Shown here: one piece after another, positions 1 through 5,669 of the stretch
Numbering within the stretch: position 1 is the stretch's first letter
Layout of the letters: each line of letters opens with the position of its first letter
NCBI GenBank assembly: GCA_020850915.1
Contig: JADZDV010000480.1
Span: 1 to 5,669 of the forward strand
From: Chloroflexota bacterium
GTDB taxonomy: Bacteria > Chloroflexota > UBA6077 > JADZDV01
Reading direction: 5' to 3'
DNA length: 5,669 bases
The notes under the pieces: model-generated
What the model saw: only the letters and a program-made list of their open reading frames with translations
The model's database searches: none
What the model was told of the DNA's origin: nothing
Translations under genes and position numbers: made by a program

Positions 1-371
1 CCGCGATCGCTTCCATGATCCACGAGTCTACCCCGCCACACGCACCCCACTGGTCTCAAGTTCGTCACAGCACCACCGCTCCGACCCTCCCTCGCTTGCT
101 ACACTTATTTCCCGGCGAGTCCTTAGCAGCAGCGCGGCCACAAGCGCGCCAAGTACCGCAAGATGGCACGCGAGCGGTCGGCGGGCCTGGCCTCCCCCAG
201 TTCCTGCGCGTGGCTCAGCGTCCTCGCTCAAAGGTCTGGTCGATGGGACACGGAAGGTCATCTGCACTCCTCGACCGAGGAACGAAACCTGTTGCCTGAA
301 GATCCACCCCGACCGGTCGTGGTGCGTGGCGCAATCGGCAGGCCATGAGATCGTACCTCGCCGCGAAACGT
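1..371. other. Upstream region with no supportable gene
   Basis: About 370 nt precede the operon promoter. Short open frames exist on both strands, but none has a convincing Shine-Dalgarno sequence, a recognisable domain or a plausible start. The ATG at 163, for example, is preceded by a purine-poor stretch. Short palindromes occur (GACCGGTC at 311-318, and CCTCG/CGAGG around 267-278) without a terminator-like T run. The region is probably intergenic DNA upstream of the operon. A decayed gene or the tail of an unrelated neighbour cannot be excluded. Confidence 0.5.
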
Positions 372-401
372 TTGACACCGTGTCGAGCCGCGTGGTAGAG
401 T
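372..401 (+). promoter_or_regulatory. Sigma-70-type promoter of the ilv-leu operon
   Basis: A perfect -35 hexamer TTGACA (372-377) is followed after 18 nt by TAGAGT (396-401), preceded by TG at 393-394, which makes an extended -10. Transcription would start at about 407-412, directly before the T-box Stem I, which begins near 421. The position fits a leader RNA of about 400 nt before ilvB. No operator-like dyad is obvious over the promoter itself, so regulation is probably mainly through the leader. Confidence 0.75.
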
Positions 402-506
402 GCTCCACTAACTGAACATGCAACGCGGTGACGGGGAGTAGTACGGTCCCTACGTCGCTCAGAGAGCCGGGGGCAGGTGTGAGCCCGGTGCGACGACCGA
501 CCTGAA

Positions 507-509
507 CTC
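507..509 (+). promoter_or_regulatory. T-box specifier codon CUC (Leu)
   Basis: The triplet lies in the 3' side of Stem I within GAACTCGCCCCTGAGC. In the well-known glyQS leader the specifier is separated from the conserved GAGC by six bases, and the same count here gives CUC. A leucine specifier agrees with the leuA and leuB genes downstream. Shifting by one base would give ACT (Thr) or TCG (Ser), which do not fit the operon. Confidence 0.85.
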
Positions 510-603
510 GCCCCTGAGCGGCCGGCGCGAACCCGATCGGAAGTAGCGGCGGACGGGGTGGCGATCGTTATTTCGCCATGAGTGGATGCGCTGTGAATCG
601 GTG

Positions 604-628
604 GCATCAACCAGGGTGGTACCGCGAG
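604..628 (+). repeat. Direct repeat copy 1 (T-box sequence)
   Basis: These 25 nt around the T-box recur without change at 728-752, with a period of 124 nt. The identity covers the lead-in GCATCAACC, the whole T-box and the following AG. The downstream terminator arms are similar (both contain CTCGTCCCT) but then diverge. Confidence 0.95.
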
Positions 629-632
629 TGAG

Positions 633-663
633 CCTCGTCCCTGCTGAGGGACGGGGTTTTTTT
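633..663 (+). terminator. Rho-independent terminator 1 of the T-box leader
   Basis: CCTCGTCCCT (633-642) pairs with AGGGACGGGG (647-656) over 10 bp, including one T-G wobble, around a GCTG tetraloop, and is followed by seven T (657-663). The left arm shares CTCGTCCCT with the antiterminator, so the two structures exclude each other, as expected for a transcription-attenuating T-box. Confidence 0.93.
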
Positions 664-675
664 GTACCAACCTGG
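664..675 (+). promoter_or_regulatory. Possible anti-T-box segment
   Basis: GTACCAACCTGG is the reverse complement of CCAGGGTGGTAC at 11 of 12 positions. It could therefore pair with the first T-box (611-622) or the second (735-746); the only mismatch is A670 against G616 or G740. It begins right after the T run of terminator 1, so it is made only in RNA that has passed that terminator. It includes ACCA (666-669), the sequence of a tRNA acceptor end, opposite the UGGU bulge. Complementarity is seen directly; a regulatory role is inferred. Confidence 0.4.
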
Positions 676-727
676 CGCGTAGCTCCGCGGGCAACCGCTG
701 CTGCCAACGGCCGACGACCGCGCGCGT

Positions 728-752
728 GCATCAACCAGGGTGGTACCGCGAG
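728..752 (+). repeat. Direct repeat copy 2 (T-box sequence)
   Basis: This is an exact 25-nt copy of 604-628, with T-box AGGGTGGTACCGCG at 737-750 and UGGU bulge at 741-744. It lies 124 nt downstream of the first copy. Confidence 0.95.
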
Positions 753-755
753 CAG

Positions 756-783
756 GCCCCTCGTCCCTGGGACGAGGGGCTTT
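756..783 (+). terminator. Terminator-like hairpin 2 with a short T run
   Basis: GCCCCTCGTCC (756-766) and GGACGAGGGGC (770-780) form a perfect 11-bp stem with a CTG loop, stronger in pairing than terminator 1. It is followed only by TTT and then CC, so intrinsic termination may be weak. The ilvB Shine-Dalgarno sequence at 796-801 lies 15 nt beyond the stem and is not obviously masked by it. Confidence 0.65.
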
Positions 784-812
784 CCATTGGTCGCTGGAGG
801 GCGCAACAGAAG

Positions 813-2573
813 ATGCGACTGAACGGATCGCAGATCATTGGCGAGTGCCTGACGAAAGAGGATGTTGAGGTCGTCTTCGGGATCCCTGGCGGGGCGATCC
901 TGCCGCTGTACGACTATGTCAACCGCTACCCCTTCCGTCACGTACTGGCCCGACACGAGCAGGGCGCTTCCCACATGGCGGACGGCTACGCCCGCGCCTC
1001 GGGCAAGGTGGGCGTCTGCATGGGGACGTCCGGCCCGGGCGCGACGAACCTCGTCACGGGCATCCTGACGGCTCAGATGGACTCCTCGCCGATGGTGGCG
1101 ATCACCGTCAACGTCGCCTCGCCCTTCATCGGTACGGACGCCTTCCAGGAAGCGGACATCAGCGGCATCACCATCCCGGTGACCAAGCAGAGCTACCTCG
1201 TGCGCCACACGCGCGACCTGCCGCGGGTCTTGAAGGAAGCGTTCCACATCGCCCGCAGCGGCCGGCCCGGAGTGGTCCACGTGGACATCCCGAAGGACAT
1301 CCTGCTGGGTGAGATCGAGTTCGAGTACCCGGAGTCGGTCAACCTGCCCGGCTACGAGCCGACGTACGAGGGCAACGTCAGCCAGATCCGCAAGGCCGCG
1401 CGGCTGATCGAGCAGGCGAAGCGACCGGTCATCCTGGCCGGCCACGGCGTGATCCTCTCCCGCGCCTGGGACGAACTGAAGGAGCTGGCGGAGCGCACCG
1501 GCGCGCCGGTCATCACGACGCTGCTCGGCATCAGCGGCTTCCCGGAAAACCACCCGCTCTCGCTCGGCTGGCTTGGTATGCACGGCTGGGTCCACGCGAA
1601 CTACGCCGTGCACTATTCGGACCTGGTTGTCGGCATCGGCAACCGCTTTGACGACCGCGCCTGCGGCAAGTTCTCGGCGTTTGCGCCCTCGGCCAAGATC
1701 GTCCACGTCGACATCGACCCTGCTGAGATCGGGAAGAACGTCAGGACGGACGTGCCGATCGTGGGCGACGTGAAGCGTGTGCTCGCCAGGTTGACGCCGG
1801 AGATCGGCGAGTGCGCCGACAAGAACGAGTGGTACGCCGTGATCGGGGAGTGGCGGCGGCAGTTCCCGCCGAAGCGCCACCCCGACGATACCCGTGAGGT
1901 CCACAATCAGCAGGTTGTCGAGGCGATCTACCGGGCATCGGGCGGCCAGGCGACGATCGTGACAGACGTCGGCCAGCACCAGATGTGGGCGGCCCAGTAC
2001 TACAACTTCGACCGACCCAACACCCATATCACCTCGGGCGGCCTCGGGACGATGGGCTTCTCCGTGCCCGCTTCCATCGGCGTCCAGTTCGCTCGGCCGA
2101 ATGAGGAGGTCTGGTGCATGGTGGGCGATGGCTGCTTCCAGATGACCAACCAGGAGCTGGCGGTCATGGTCCAGGAGCGGCTGCCGGTCAAGATCGCTCT
2201 GTTCAACAACCAGTCGCTCGGCATGGTCCGCCAGTGGCAGGACCTCTTCTACGATGGCCGACTGTCCGAGACAGAGTTCCTGCACTCGCCCGACTTCGTG
2301 AAGCTGGCGGACGCGTACGGCATTCCCAGCTTGCGCGTGACGAGTCCGCGCGAGATCGAGCGAGCGGTGAACGAGGCGAGAGCATTCCCCGGACCGTACC
2401 TGATCGAGTTCGGCACGAGCCGCACGGAGAACTGCTTCCCGATGGTGGTACCGGGAACAGCGCTGATCGAGGTGATTCCTGATGAAACATACACTGGTGG
2501 CAACCATCGAGGACCAGCCGTCCACGCTCAACCGGGTGGTCAGCTTGTTTCGGCAACGCGGGTTCGCAATTGA
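813..2573 (+). CDS. ilvB: Acetohydroxyacid synthase large (catalytic) subunit
   Basis: This thiamine-diphosphate enzyme condenses pyruvate with pyruvate or 2-oxobutyrate, the first common step to valine, leucine and isoleucine. The product is 586 residues, cytosolic, and works with IlvN. The N-terminal TPP-binding domain has the catalytic Glu49 in RHEQGA (47-52) and GTSGPGATNL (71-80). The central FAD-linked domain spans roughly 185-345. The C-terminal domain has the GDG (438-440) to NN (465-466) thiamine/metal motif and GMVRQWQDLFY (470-480). The start at 813 is chosen because GGAGGG (796-801) precedes it by 11 nt and homology begins at once; an in-frame ATG at 726 lies before the second T-box. 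Recognisable homology ends near Ile555 (LIEVI); the last 30 residues are read from DNA that also encodes the start of IlvN, a 92-nt overlap. VNVASPFIGTDAFQE replaces the usual GQV-type sequence before IGTDAFQE. Confidence 0.96.
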   Translation: MRLNGSQIIGECLTKEDVEVVFGIPGGAILPLYDYVNRYPFRHVLARHEQGASHMADGYARASGKVGVCMGTSGPGATNLVTGILTAQMDSSPMVAITVNVASPFIGTDAFQEADISGITIPVTKQSYLVRHTRDLPRVLKEAFHIARSGRPGVVHVDIPKDILLGEIEFEYPESVNLPGYEPTYEGNVSQIRKAARLIEQAKRPVILAGHGVILSRAWDELKELAERTGAPVITTLLGISGFPENHPLSLGWLGMHGWVHANYAVHYSDLVVGIGNRFDDRACGKFSAFAPSAKIVHVDIDPAEIGKNVRTDVPIVGDVKRVLARLTPEIGECADKNEWYAVIGEWRRQFPPKRHPDDTREVHNQQVVEAIYRASGGQATIVTDVGQHQMWAAQYYNFDRPNTHITSGGLGTMGFSVPASIGVQFARPNEEVWCMVGDGCFQMTNQELAVMVQERLPVKIALFNNQSLGMVRQWQDLFYDGRLSETEFLHSPDFVKLADAYGIPSLRVTSPREIERAVNEARAFPGPYLIEFGTSRTENCFPMVVPGTALIEVIPDETYTGGNHRGPAVHAQPGGQLVSATRVRN

Positions 2574-3015
2574 GAGCCTCGCCATTGGCCGCACCCACGA
2601 GGCGCACATCTCCCGTCTCACGATGGTGGTGGACGGGTCGAAGACGGCCGTAGAGCAGGTCATCAAGCAGCTCTACAAGATCATCGAAGTCCGCGGGGTC
2701 TCAGACTACACCGAGGACCAGCGCGTCGAGCGTGAGCTGGCGATGGTCAAGGTGACCAGCAAGAGCGCCCAGATGCGCGCCGAGATCATGCAGGTGGTAG
2801 AGATCTACCGCGGACGGGTCGTGGACATCAACCAGGGCTCGCTGATCGTCGAGCTGACCGGGACGACCGAGAAGATCGACTCGGCGGTGCAGATGCTCCG
2901 TCCATTCGGCATCAAGGAGATGGTGCGGACGGGCGTCGTGGCGATGACGCGCGGCGGCACGAGCATCGCCCAGGCGCAGGTCCCAGTGAGCCCGCGGCTC
3001 CGTGACGCCGGTTGA
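2482..3015 (+). CDS. ilvN: Acetohydroxyacid synthase small (regulatory) subunit
   Basis: This 177-residue subunit stimulates IlvB and normally carries valine feedback inhibition. The N-terminal ACT domain (about 1-76) contains LNRVVSLFRQRGFAIESLAIG; the second domain (about 80-155) includes VERELAMVKV and ends in the typical RTGVVAMTRG (149-158). The start is firm: GAGGTGA (2469-2475) lies 6 nt upstream and the family's usual MKHTLVA begins there. The gene starts inside the ilvB reading frame, so the two subunits are likely translationally coupled. Ser14 sits where E. coli IlvH has Gly14, a position at which a change to Asp weakens valine inhibition (known from E. coli). Whether Ser has such an effect is not known from the sequence. 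The last 15-20 residues are a low-similarity tail. Confidence 0.95.
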   Translation: MKHTLVATIEDQPSTLNRVVSLFRQRGFAIESLAIGRTHEAHISRLTMVVDGSKTAVEQVIKQLYKIIEVRGVSDYTEDQRVERELAMVKVTSKSAQMRAEIMQVVEIYRGRVVDINQGSLIVELTGTTEKIDSAVQMLRPFGIKEMVRTGVVAMTRGGTSIAQAQVPVSPRLRDAG

Positions 3016-3028
3016 CCGAGTCGGCGGT

Positions 3029-3055
3029 TGGGCCGGCTCACACACAGCCGGCCTA
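3029..3055 (+). other. Stem-loop between ilvN and ilvC
   Basis: GGCCGGCT (3031-3038) and AGCCGGCC (3046-3053) form a perfect 8-bp stem around the loop CACACAC, extended by a G-U and a T-A pair. It begins 14 nt after the ilvN stop. No T run follows, so it does not look like an ordinary terminator. It may be an RNA-processing or stability element that separates ilvBN from ilvC expression, or a leaky attenuator. The 111-nt gap is the longest between whole genes in the first part of the operon. Confidence 0.5.
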
Positions 3056-3126
3056 CGGGGTACGATAGAGCGACGCTGGGCAAGCAGCCCCGGTAGCAAG
3101 AAGATCGTCCTCAGGAAAGGAACGTA

Positions 3127-4146
3127 ATGGCTCAGGTCTACTACGAGCAGGACTGCAATATCGGCCTGCTGCAGGGCAAGAAGATCGCCATCATCGGCTA
3201 TGGCAGCCAGGGGCACGCGCACGCGCTCAACCTGCACGACAGCGGGCTTGACGTCACCGTCGGCCTGTACGAGGGCTCGAAGTCCTGGCCGCTGGCCGAA
3301 GCCGATGGTCTCAAGGTGATGACGGTCTCCCAGGCGGCGCAGCAGGCCGACATCGTCATGATCCTGATCCCGGACGAGAAGCAGAAGGCGGTCTACGAGA
3401 GCGAGATCCGCCAGACGCTCAGCGCGGGTAAGACCCTCATGTTCGCGCACGGGTTCAACATCCACTACAGCCAGGTCCAGCCGCCGCGTGACGTGGACGT
3501 GCTGATGGTCGCGCCCAAGGCGCCCGGCCACCGCATGCGCGAGGTGTTCGTCGAGGGCCGGGGAGTACCGTCAGTCTTCGCCGTCTTCCAGGACGTCAGC
3601 GGCCGTGGTCGCGAAGTCGCGCTGGCCTACGGCGTTGGCATCGGCTCCGCCCGGGCTGGCCTGCTCGAGACGACCTTTCAGGAGGAGACCGAGACGGACA
3701 ATTTCGGCGAGCAGGCGGTCCTCTGCGGCGGCATCAGCGCGCTGATGAAGGCTGGCTTCGAGACGCTTGTCGAGGCGGGCTACCAGCCTGAGATTGCCTA
3801 CTTCGAGTGCCTCAACGAGATGAAGCTGATCGTCGACCTCATCGCCGAGGGCGGCCTGGAGCGGATGCGCTACTCCGTGTCGGATACGGCGGAGTTCGGC
3901 GACTATTACGCCGGGCCGAAGATCATCGACCAGCACGTCAAGGACAACATGAGGAAACTGCTTAAGGACATCCAGGACGGGGCGTTCGCCCGCACCTGGA
4001 TCCTCGAGAACCAGACGGGCCGGCCGTTCTTCAACTCGCAGCGGCGGATGGAAAAGAACCACCAGATCGAAGTCGTAGGTCGCGAGCTGCGCCGCAAGAT
4101 GTCCTACTCCATGCCCGGAGTGAAGGACCGGCGGGTAGCTCAGTAG
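3127..4146 (+). CDS. ilvC: Ketol-acid reductoisomerase, class I
   Basis: IlvC isomerises and reduces acetolactate or acetohydroxybutyrate to the dihydroxy acid, using NAD(P)H and Mg2+. At 339 residues it is the class I (short) form. The Rossmann domain starts with [13 protein letters not shown] (24-36). AHGFNIH (107-113) carries the active-site His108. The C-terminal knotted domain has the metal ligands Asp191 and Glu195 ([10 protein letters not shown]), Glu227 and Glu231 (FECLNEMK), and the substrate-binding Ser252 (SVSDTAE), all intact. The cofactor-selecting loop reads [10 protein letters not shown] (45-54), with Tyr48 where many homologues have Arg, and VAPKAPGH (128-135) differs slightly from the commoner VAPKGPGH. 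AGGAAAGG (3113-3120) lies 6 nt before the ATG. leuA follows after 23 nt. Confidence 0.97.
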   Translation: MAQVYYEQDCNIGLLQGKKIAIIGYGSQGHAHALNLHDSGLDVTVGLYEGSKSWPLAEADGLKVMTVSQAAQQADIVMILIPDEKQKAVYESEIRQTLSAGKTLMFAHGFNIHYSQVQPPRDVDVLMVAPKAPGHRMREVFVEGRGVPSVFAVFQDVSGRGREVALAYGVGIGSARAGLLETTFQEETETDNFGEQAVLCGGISALMKAGFETLVEAGYQPEIAYFECLNEMKLIVDLIAEGGLERMRYSVSDTAEFGDYYAGPKIIDQHVKDNMRKLLKDIQDGAFARTWILENQTGRPFFNSQRRMEKNHQIEVVGRELRRKMSYSMPGVKDRRVAQ

Positions 4147-4169
4147 AGCCAGGCACGGGAGGGAACCAC

Positions 4170-5336
<1,167 letters not shown>

Positions 5337-5341
5337 TCTCT

Positions 5342-5367
5342 GTTCGCCGACAGCGCTGTCGACGAAC
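5342..5367. repeat. 26-nt inverted repeat after leuA
   Basis: The core CGACAGCGCTGTCG (5348-5361) is a perfect 14-bp palindrome, and flanking GTTCG (5342-5346) and CGAAC (5363-5367) continue the dyad with a single C/A mismatch, giving 12 of 13 pairs. It starts 5 nt after the leuA stop. No T run follows. It could be a protein-binding operator or an RNA hairpin that stabilises or processes the upstream message; the lack of a central spacer suits a DNA-binding dimer at least as well as a hairpin. Confidence 0.6.
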
Positions 5368-5385
5368 GCCACGAGCTCTCGGGCA

Positions 5386-5410
5386 GGGGGCGTCCTCAGC
5401 GGCGCCCTTT
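5386..5410 (+). terminator. Weak terminator-like hairpin between leuA and leuB
   Basis: GGGCG (5388-5392) and CGCCC (5403-5407) form a 5-bp stem with a 10-nt loop, followed by TTT and then CC. A second small hairpin, TGCCC 5415-5419/GGGCA 5425-5429, follows. Both are short, so partial termination or no effect is possible. Confidence 0.3.
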
Positions 5411-5463
5411 CCTGTGCCCACCACGGGCAGCTCCGCAATCTCTGATCGAGGAGGACGCGGCGT

Positions 5464-5669
5464 ATGGCGTCGCGCAAGACCTATCGGATCCTGGTTCTCC
5501 CGGGCGACGGCATCGGCCCGGAAGTTGTCGCCGAGGCTGTCAAGATCCTGACGGTGGTGGAACGCCGCGTCGGGCCGCGGTTCGAACTGACCTGGGACAC
5601 GGTGGGCGGCGCGGCGTACGAGATGTACGGTGCGAAGAACGGCATTCGCGCAGAGACGATCGCCGCGGC
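5464..5669 (+). CDS. leuB: 3-isopropylmalate dehydrogenase, N-terminal part (cut by window end)
   Basis: LeuB oxidises and decarboxylates 3-isopropylmalate with NAD+ in the leucine branch. Only the first 68 codons are present. The protein begins MASRKTYRILVLPGDGIGPE, and GDGIGPEVV is the family's N-terminal signature. VGGAAYEMYG (47-56) matches the region where LeuB proteins read VGGAA followed by a Gly-containing loop. GAGGAGGA (5448-5455) lies 8 nt before the ATG. The family also includes isocitrate, homoisocitrate and tartrate dehydrogenases, and the distinguishing residues lie beyond the window. Position directly after leuA in an ilv-leu operon makes LeuB the best call. A 127-nt gap with hairpins separates it from leuA. 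Confidence 0.87.
   Translation, partial: MASRKTYRILVLPGDGIGPEVVAEAVKILTVVERRVGPRFELTWDTVGGAAYEMYGAKNGIRAETIAA

Larger units (their letters stand above)
421..663 (+). promoter_or_regulatory. T-box riboswitch, leucine (CUC) specifier, with first decision module
   Basis: This is a complete T-box leader that reads tRNA aminoacylation. Stem I pairs as GGGG 433-436/CCCC 511-514, CGGT 444-447/ACCG 496-499, CGTCG 453-457/CGACG 491-495 and CCGGG 467-471/CCCGG 484-488. The conserved AGAGAG (461-466) and GGTGTGAG (476-483) motifs form its distal part. The specifier loop reads GAA-CTC followed by six bases and GAGC, so the specifier is CUC (507-509), a leucine codon, in the same spacing as known T-boxes. 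Stem II (GCCG 521-524/CGGC 547-550) has the AGTAG motif (542-546) and a possible pseudoknot (CCCG 532-535/CGGG 554-557). Stem III is TGGCGA 559-564/TCGCCA 573-578. The T-box is AGGGTGGTACCGCG (613-626). Its UGGU bulge (617-620) matches a tRNA ending in ACCA, as expected for leucine tRNA. The antiterminator pairs AGGG 613-616/CCCT 639-642 and GCGAG 624-628/CTCGT 634-638. Uncharged leucine tRNA should favour read-through. Confidence 0.93.
728..783 (+). promoter_or_regulatory. Second T-box antiterminator/terminator module without its own Stem I
   Basis: This module can form the same antiterminator as the first: AGGG 737-740/CCCT 765-768 and GCGAG 748-752/CTCGT 760-764 around a seven-base UGGUACC bulge (741-747). 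The competing hairpin follows. Only 64 nt (664-727) separate terminator 1 from this module, too little for a full Stem I, and no specifier-loop, AGAGAG or AGTAG motif is visible there. It must therefore use the tRNA held by the single upstream Stem I, act on its own, or be the remnant of a duplicated leader whose Stem I was lost. Confidence 0.85.

Noticed and set aside
96..115. Promoter-like TGCTACACT near 97-105
   Set aside because: No -35 element is found at a proper distance, and no gene or structured RNA starts after it.
15..423. Short open frames on both strands before the promoter
   Set aside because: They overlap one another, lack ribosome-binding sites and family resemblance, and are expected by chance at this GC content.
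664..783. A second complete T-box riboswitch
   Set aside because: There is no room for Stem I, and no specifier loop, AGAGAG or AGTAG motif between terminator 1 and the second T-box. Only the decision module is duplicated.
726..812. ATG at 726 as an upstream start of ilvB
   Set aside because: It would make the second T-box and its hairpin part of the coding sequence and adds 29 residues without homology. The ATG at 813 has a GGAGGG at a suitable distance and begins the conserved protein.
2465..2490. Programmed ribosomal frameshift at the end of ilvB
   Set aside because: No slippery heptamer or clear downstream stimulator is visible, and ilvN has its own strong ribosome-binding site.
459..2666. 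Long open frame on the minus strand (735 codons)
   Set aside because: It lies opposite ilvB and the leader. Its translation is rich in Arg, Asp, Val and Leu runs typical of the antisense of a GC-rich gene, with no recognisable domain.
3028..3066. Possible internal promoter before ilvC (TTGGGC and TACGAT)
   Set aside because: The spacing is about 27 nt and the -35 match is poor; the -35-like bases are part of the stem-loop.

Overview
The window is a high-GC bacterial branched-chain amino acid operon in one orientation: a promoter and T-box leader, then ilvB - ilvN - ilvC - leuA - leuB (leuB is cut by the window end). The GC-rich codon use, T-box control of ilv/leu genes and compact ilvBNC-leuAB order would fit a Chloroflexota/Thermomicrobia-like organism. 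That assignment is a guess from style, not from a diagnostic marker.

Bases 1-371 hold no gene I can support. A good sigma-70-type promoter (TTGACA, 18 nt spacer, extended TGN-TAGAGT) lies at 372-401. It starts a leader of about 400 nt. The leader contains a complete T-box riboswitch: Stem I with a CUC (leucine) specifier at 507-509, a Stem II/pseudoknot region, Stem III, the T-box AGGGTGGTACCGCG at 613-626, and a textbook terminator (10-bp stem plus seven T) ending at 663. Only 124 nt further on, a second complete antiterminator/terminator module repeats the same 25 nt exactly (604-628 = 728-752) but has no Stem I of its own. Between the two sits a 12-nt segment (664-675) that is complementary to either T-box at 11 of 12 positions and contains ACCA, the sequence of the tRNA acceptor end. 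One specifier, two decision hairpins and a possible internal anti-T-box is the most unusual thing in the window.

ilvB and ilvN encode the catalytic and regulatory subunits of acetohydroxyacid synthase. ilvC encodes a class I ketol-acid reductoisomerase. Together they carry out the first two steps of the valine/isoleucine pathway. leuA and leuB encode the first committed enzyme and the dehydrogenase of the leucine branch. leuC, leuD, ilvD and ilvE are not in the window. Three protein-level oddities stand out. IlvB has a tail of about 30 residues that exactly overlaps the start of ilvN. IlvN has Ser at the position of the valine-site Gly14 of E. coli IlvH. LeuA ends at 388 residues and lacks the C-terminal leucine-binding domain. 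If both feedback sites are weakened, leucyl-tRNA sensing by the leader would be the main control of the operon; this last point is inference.
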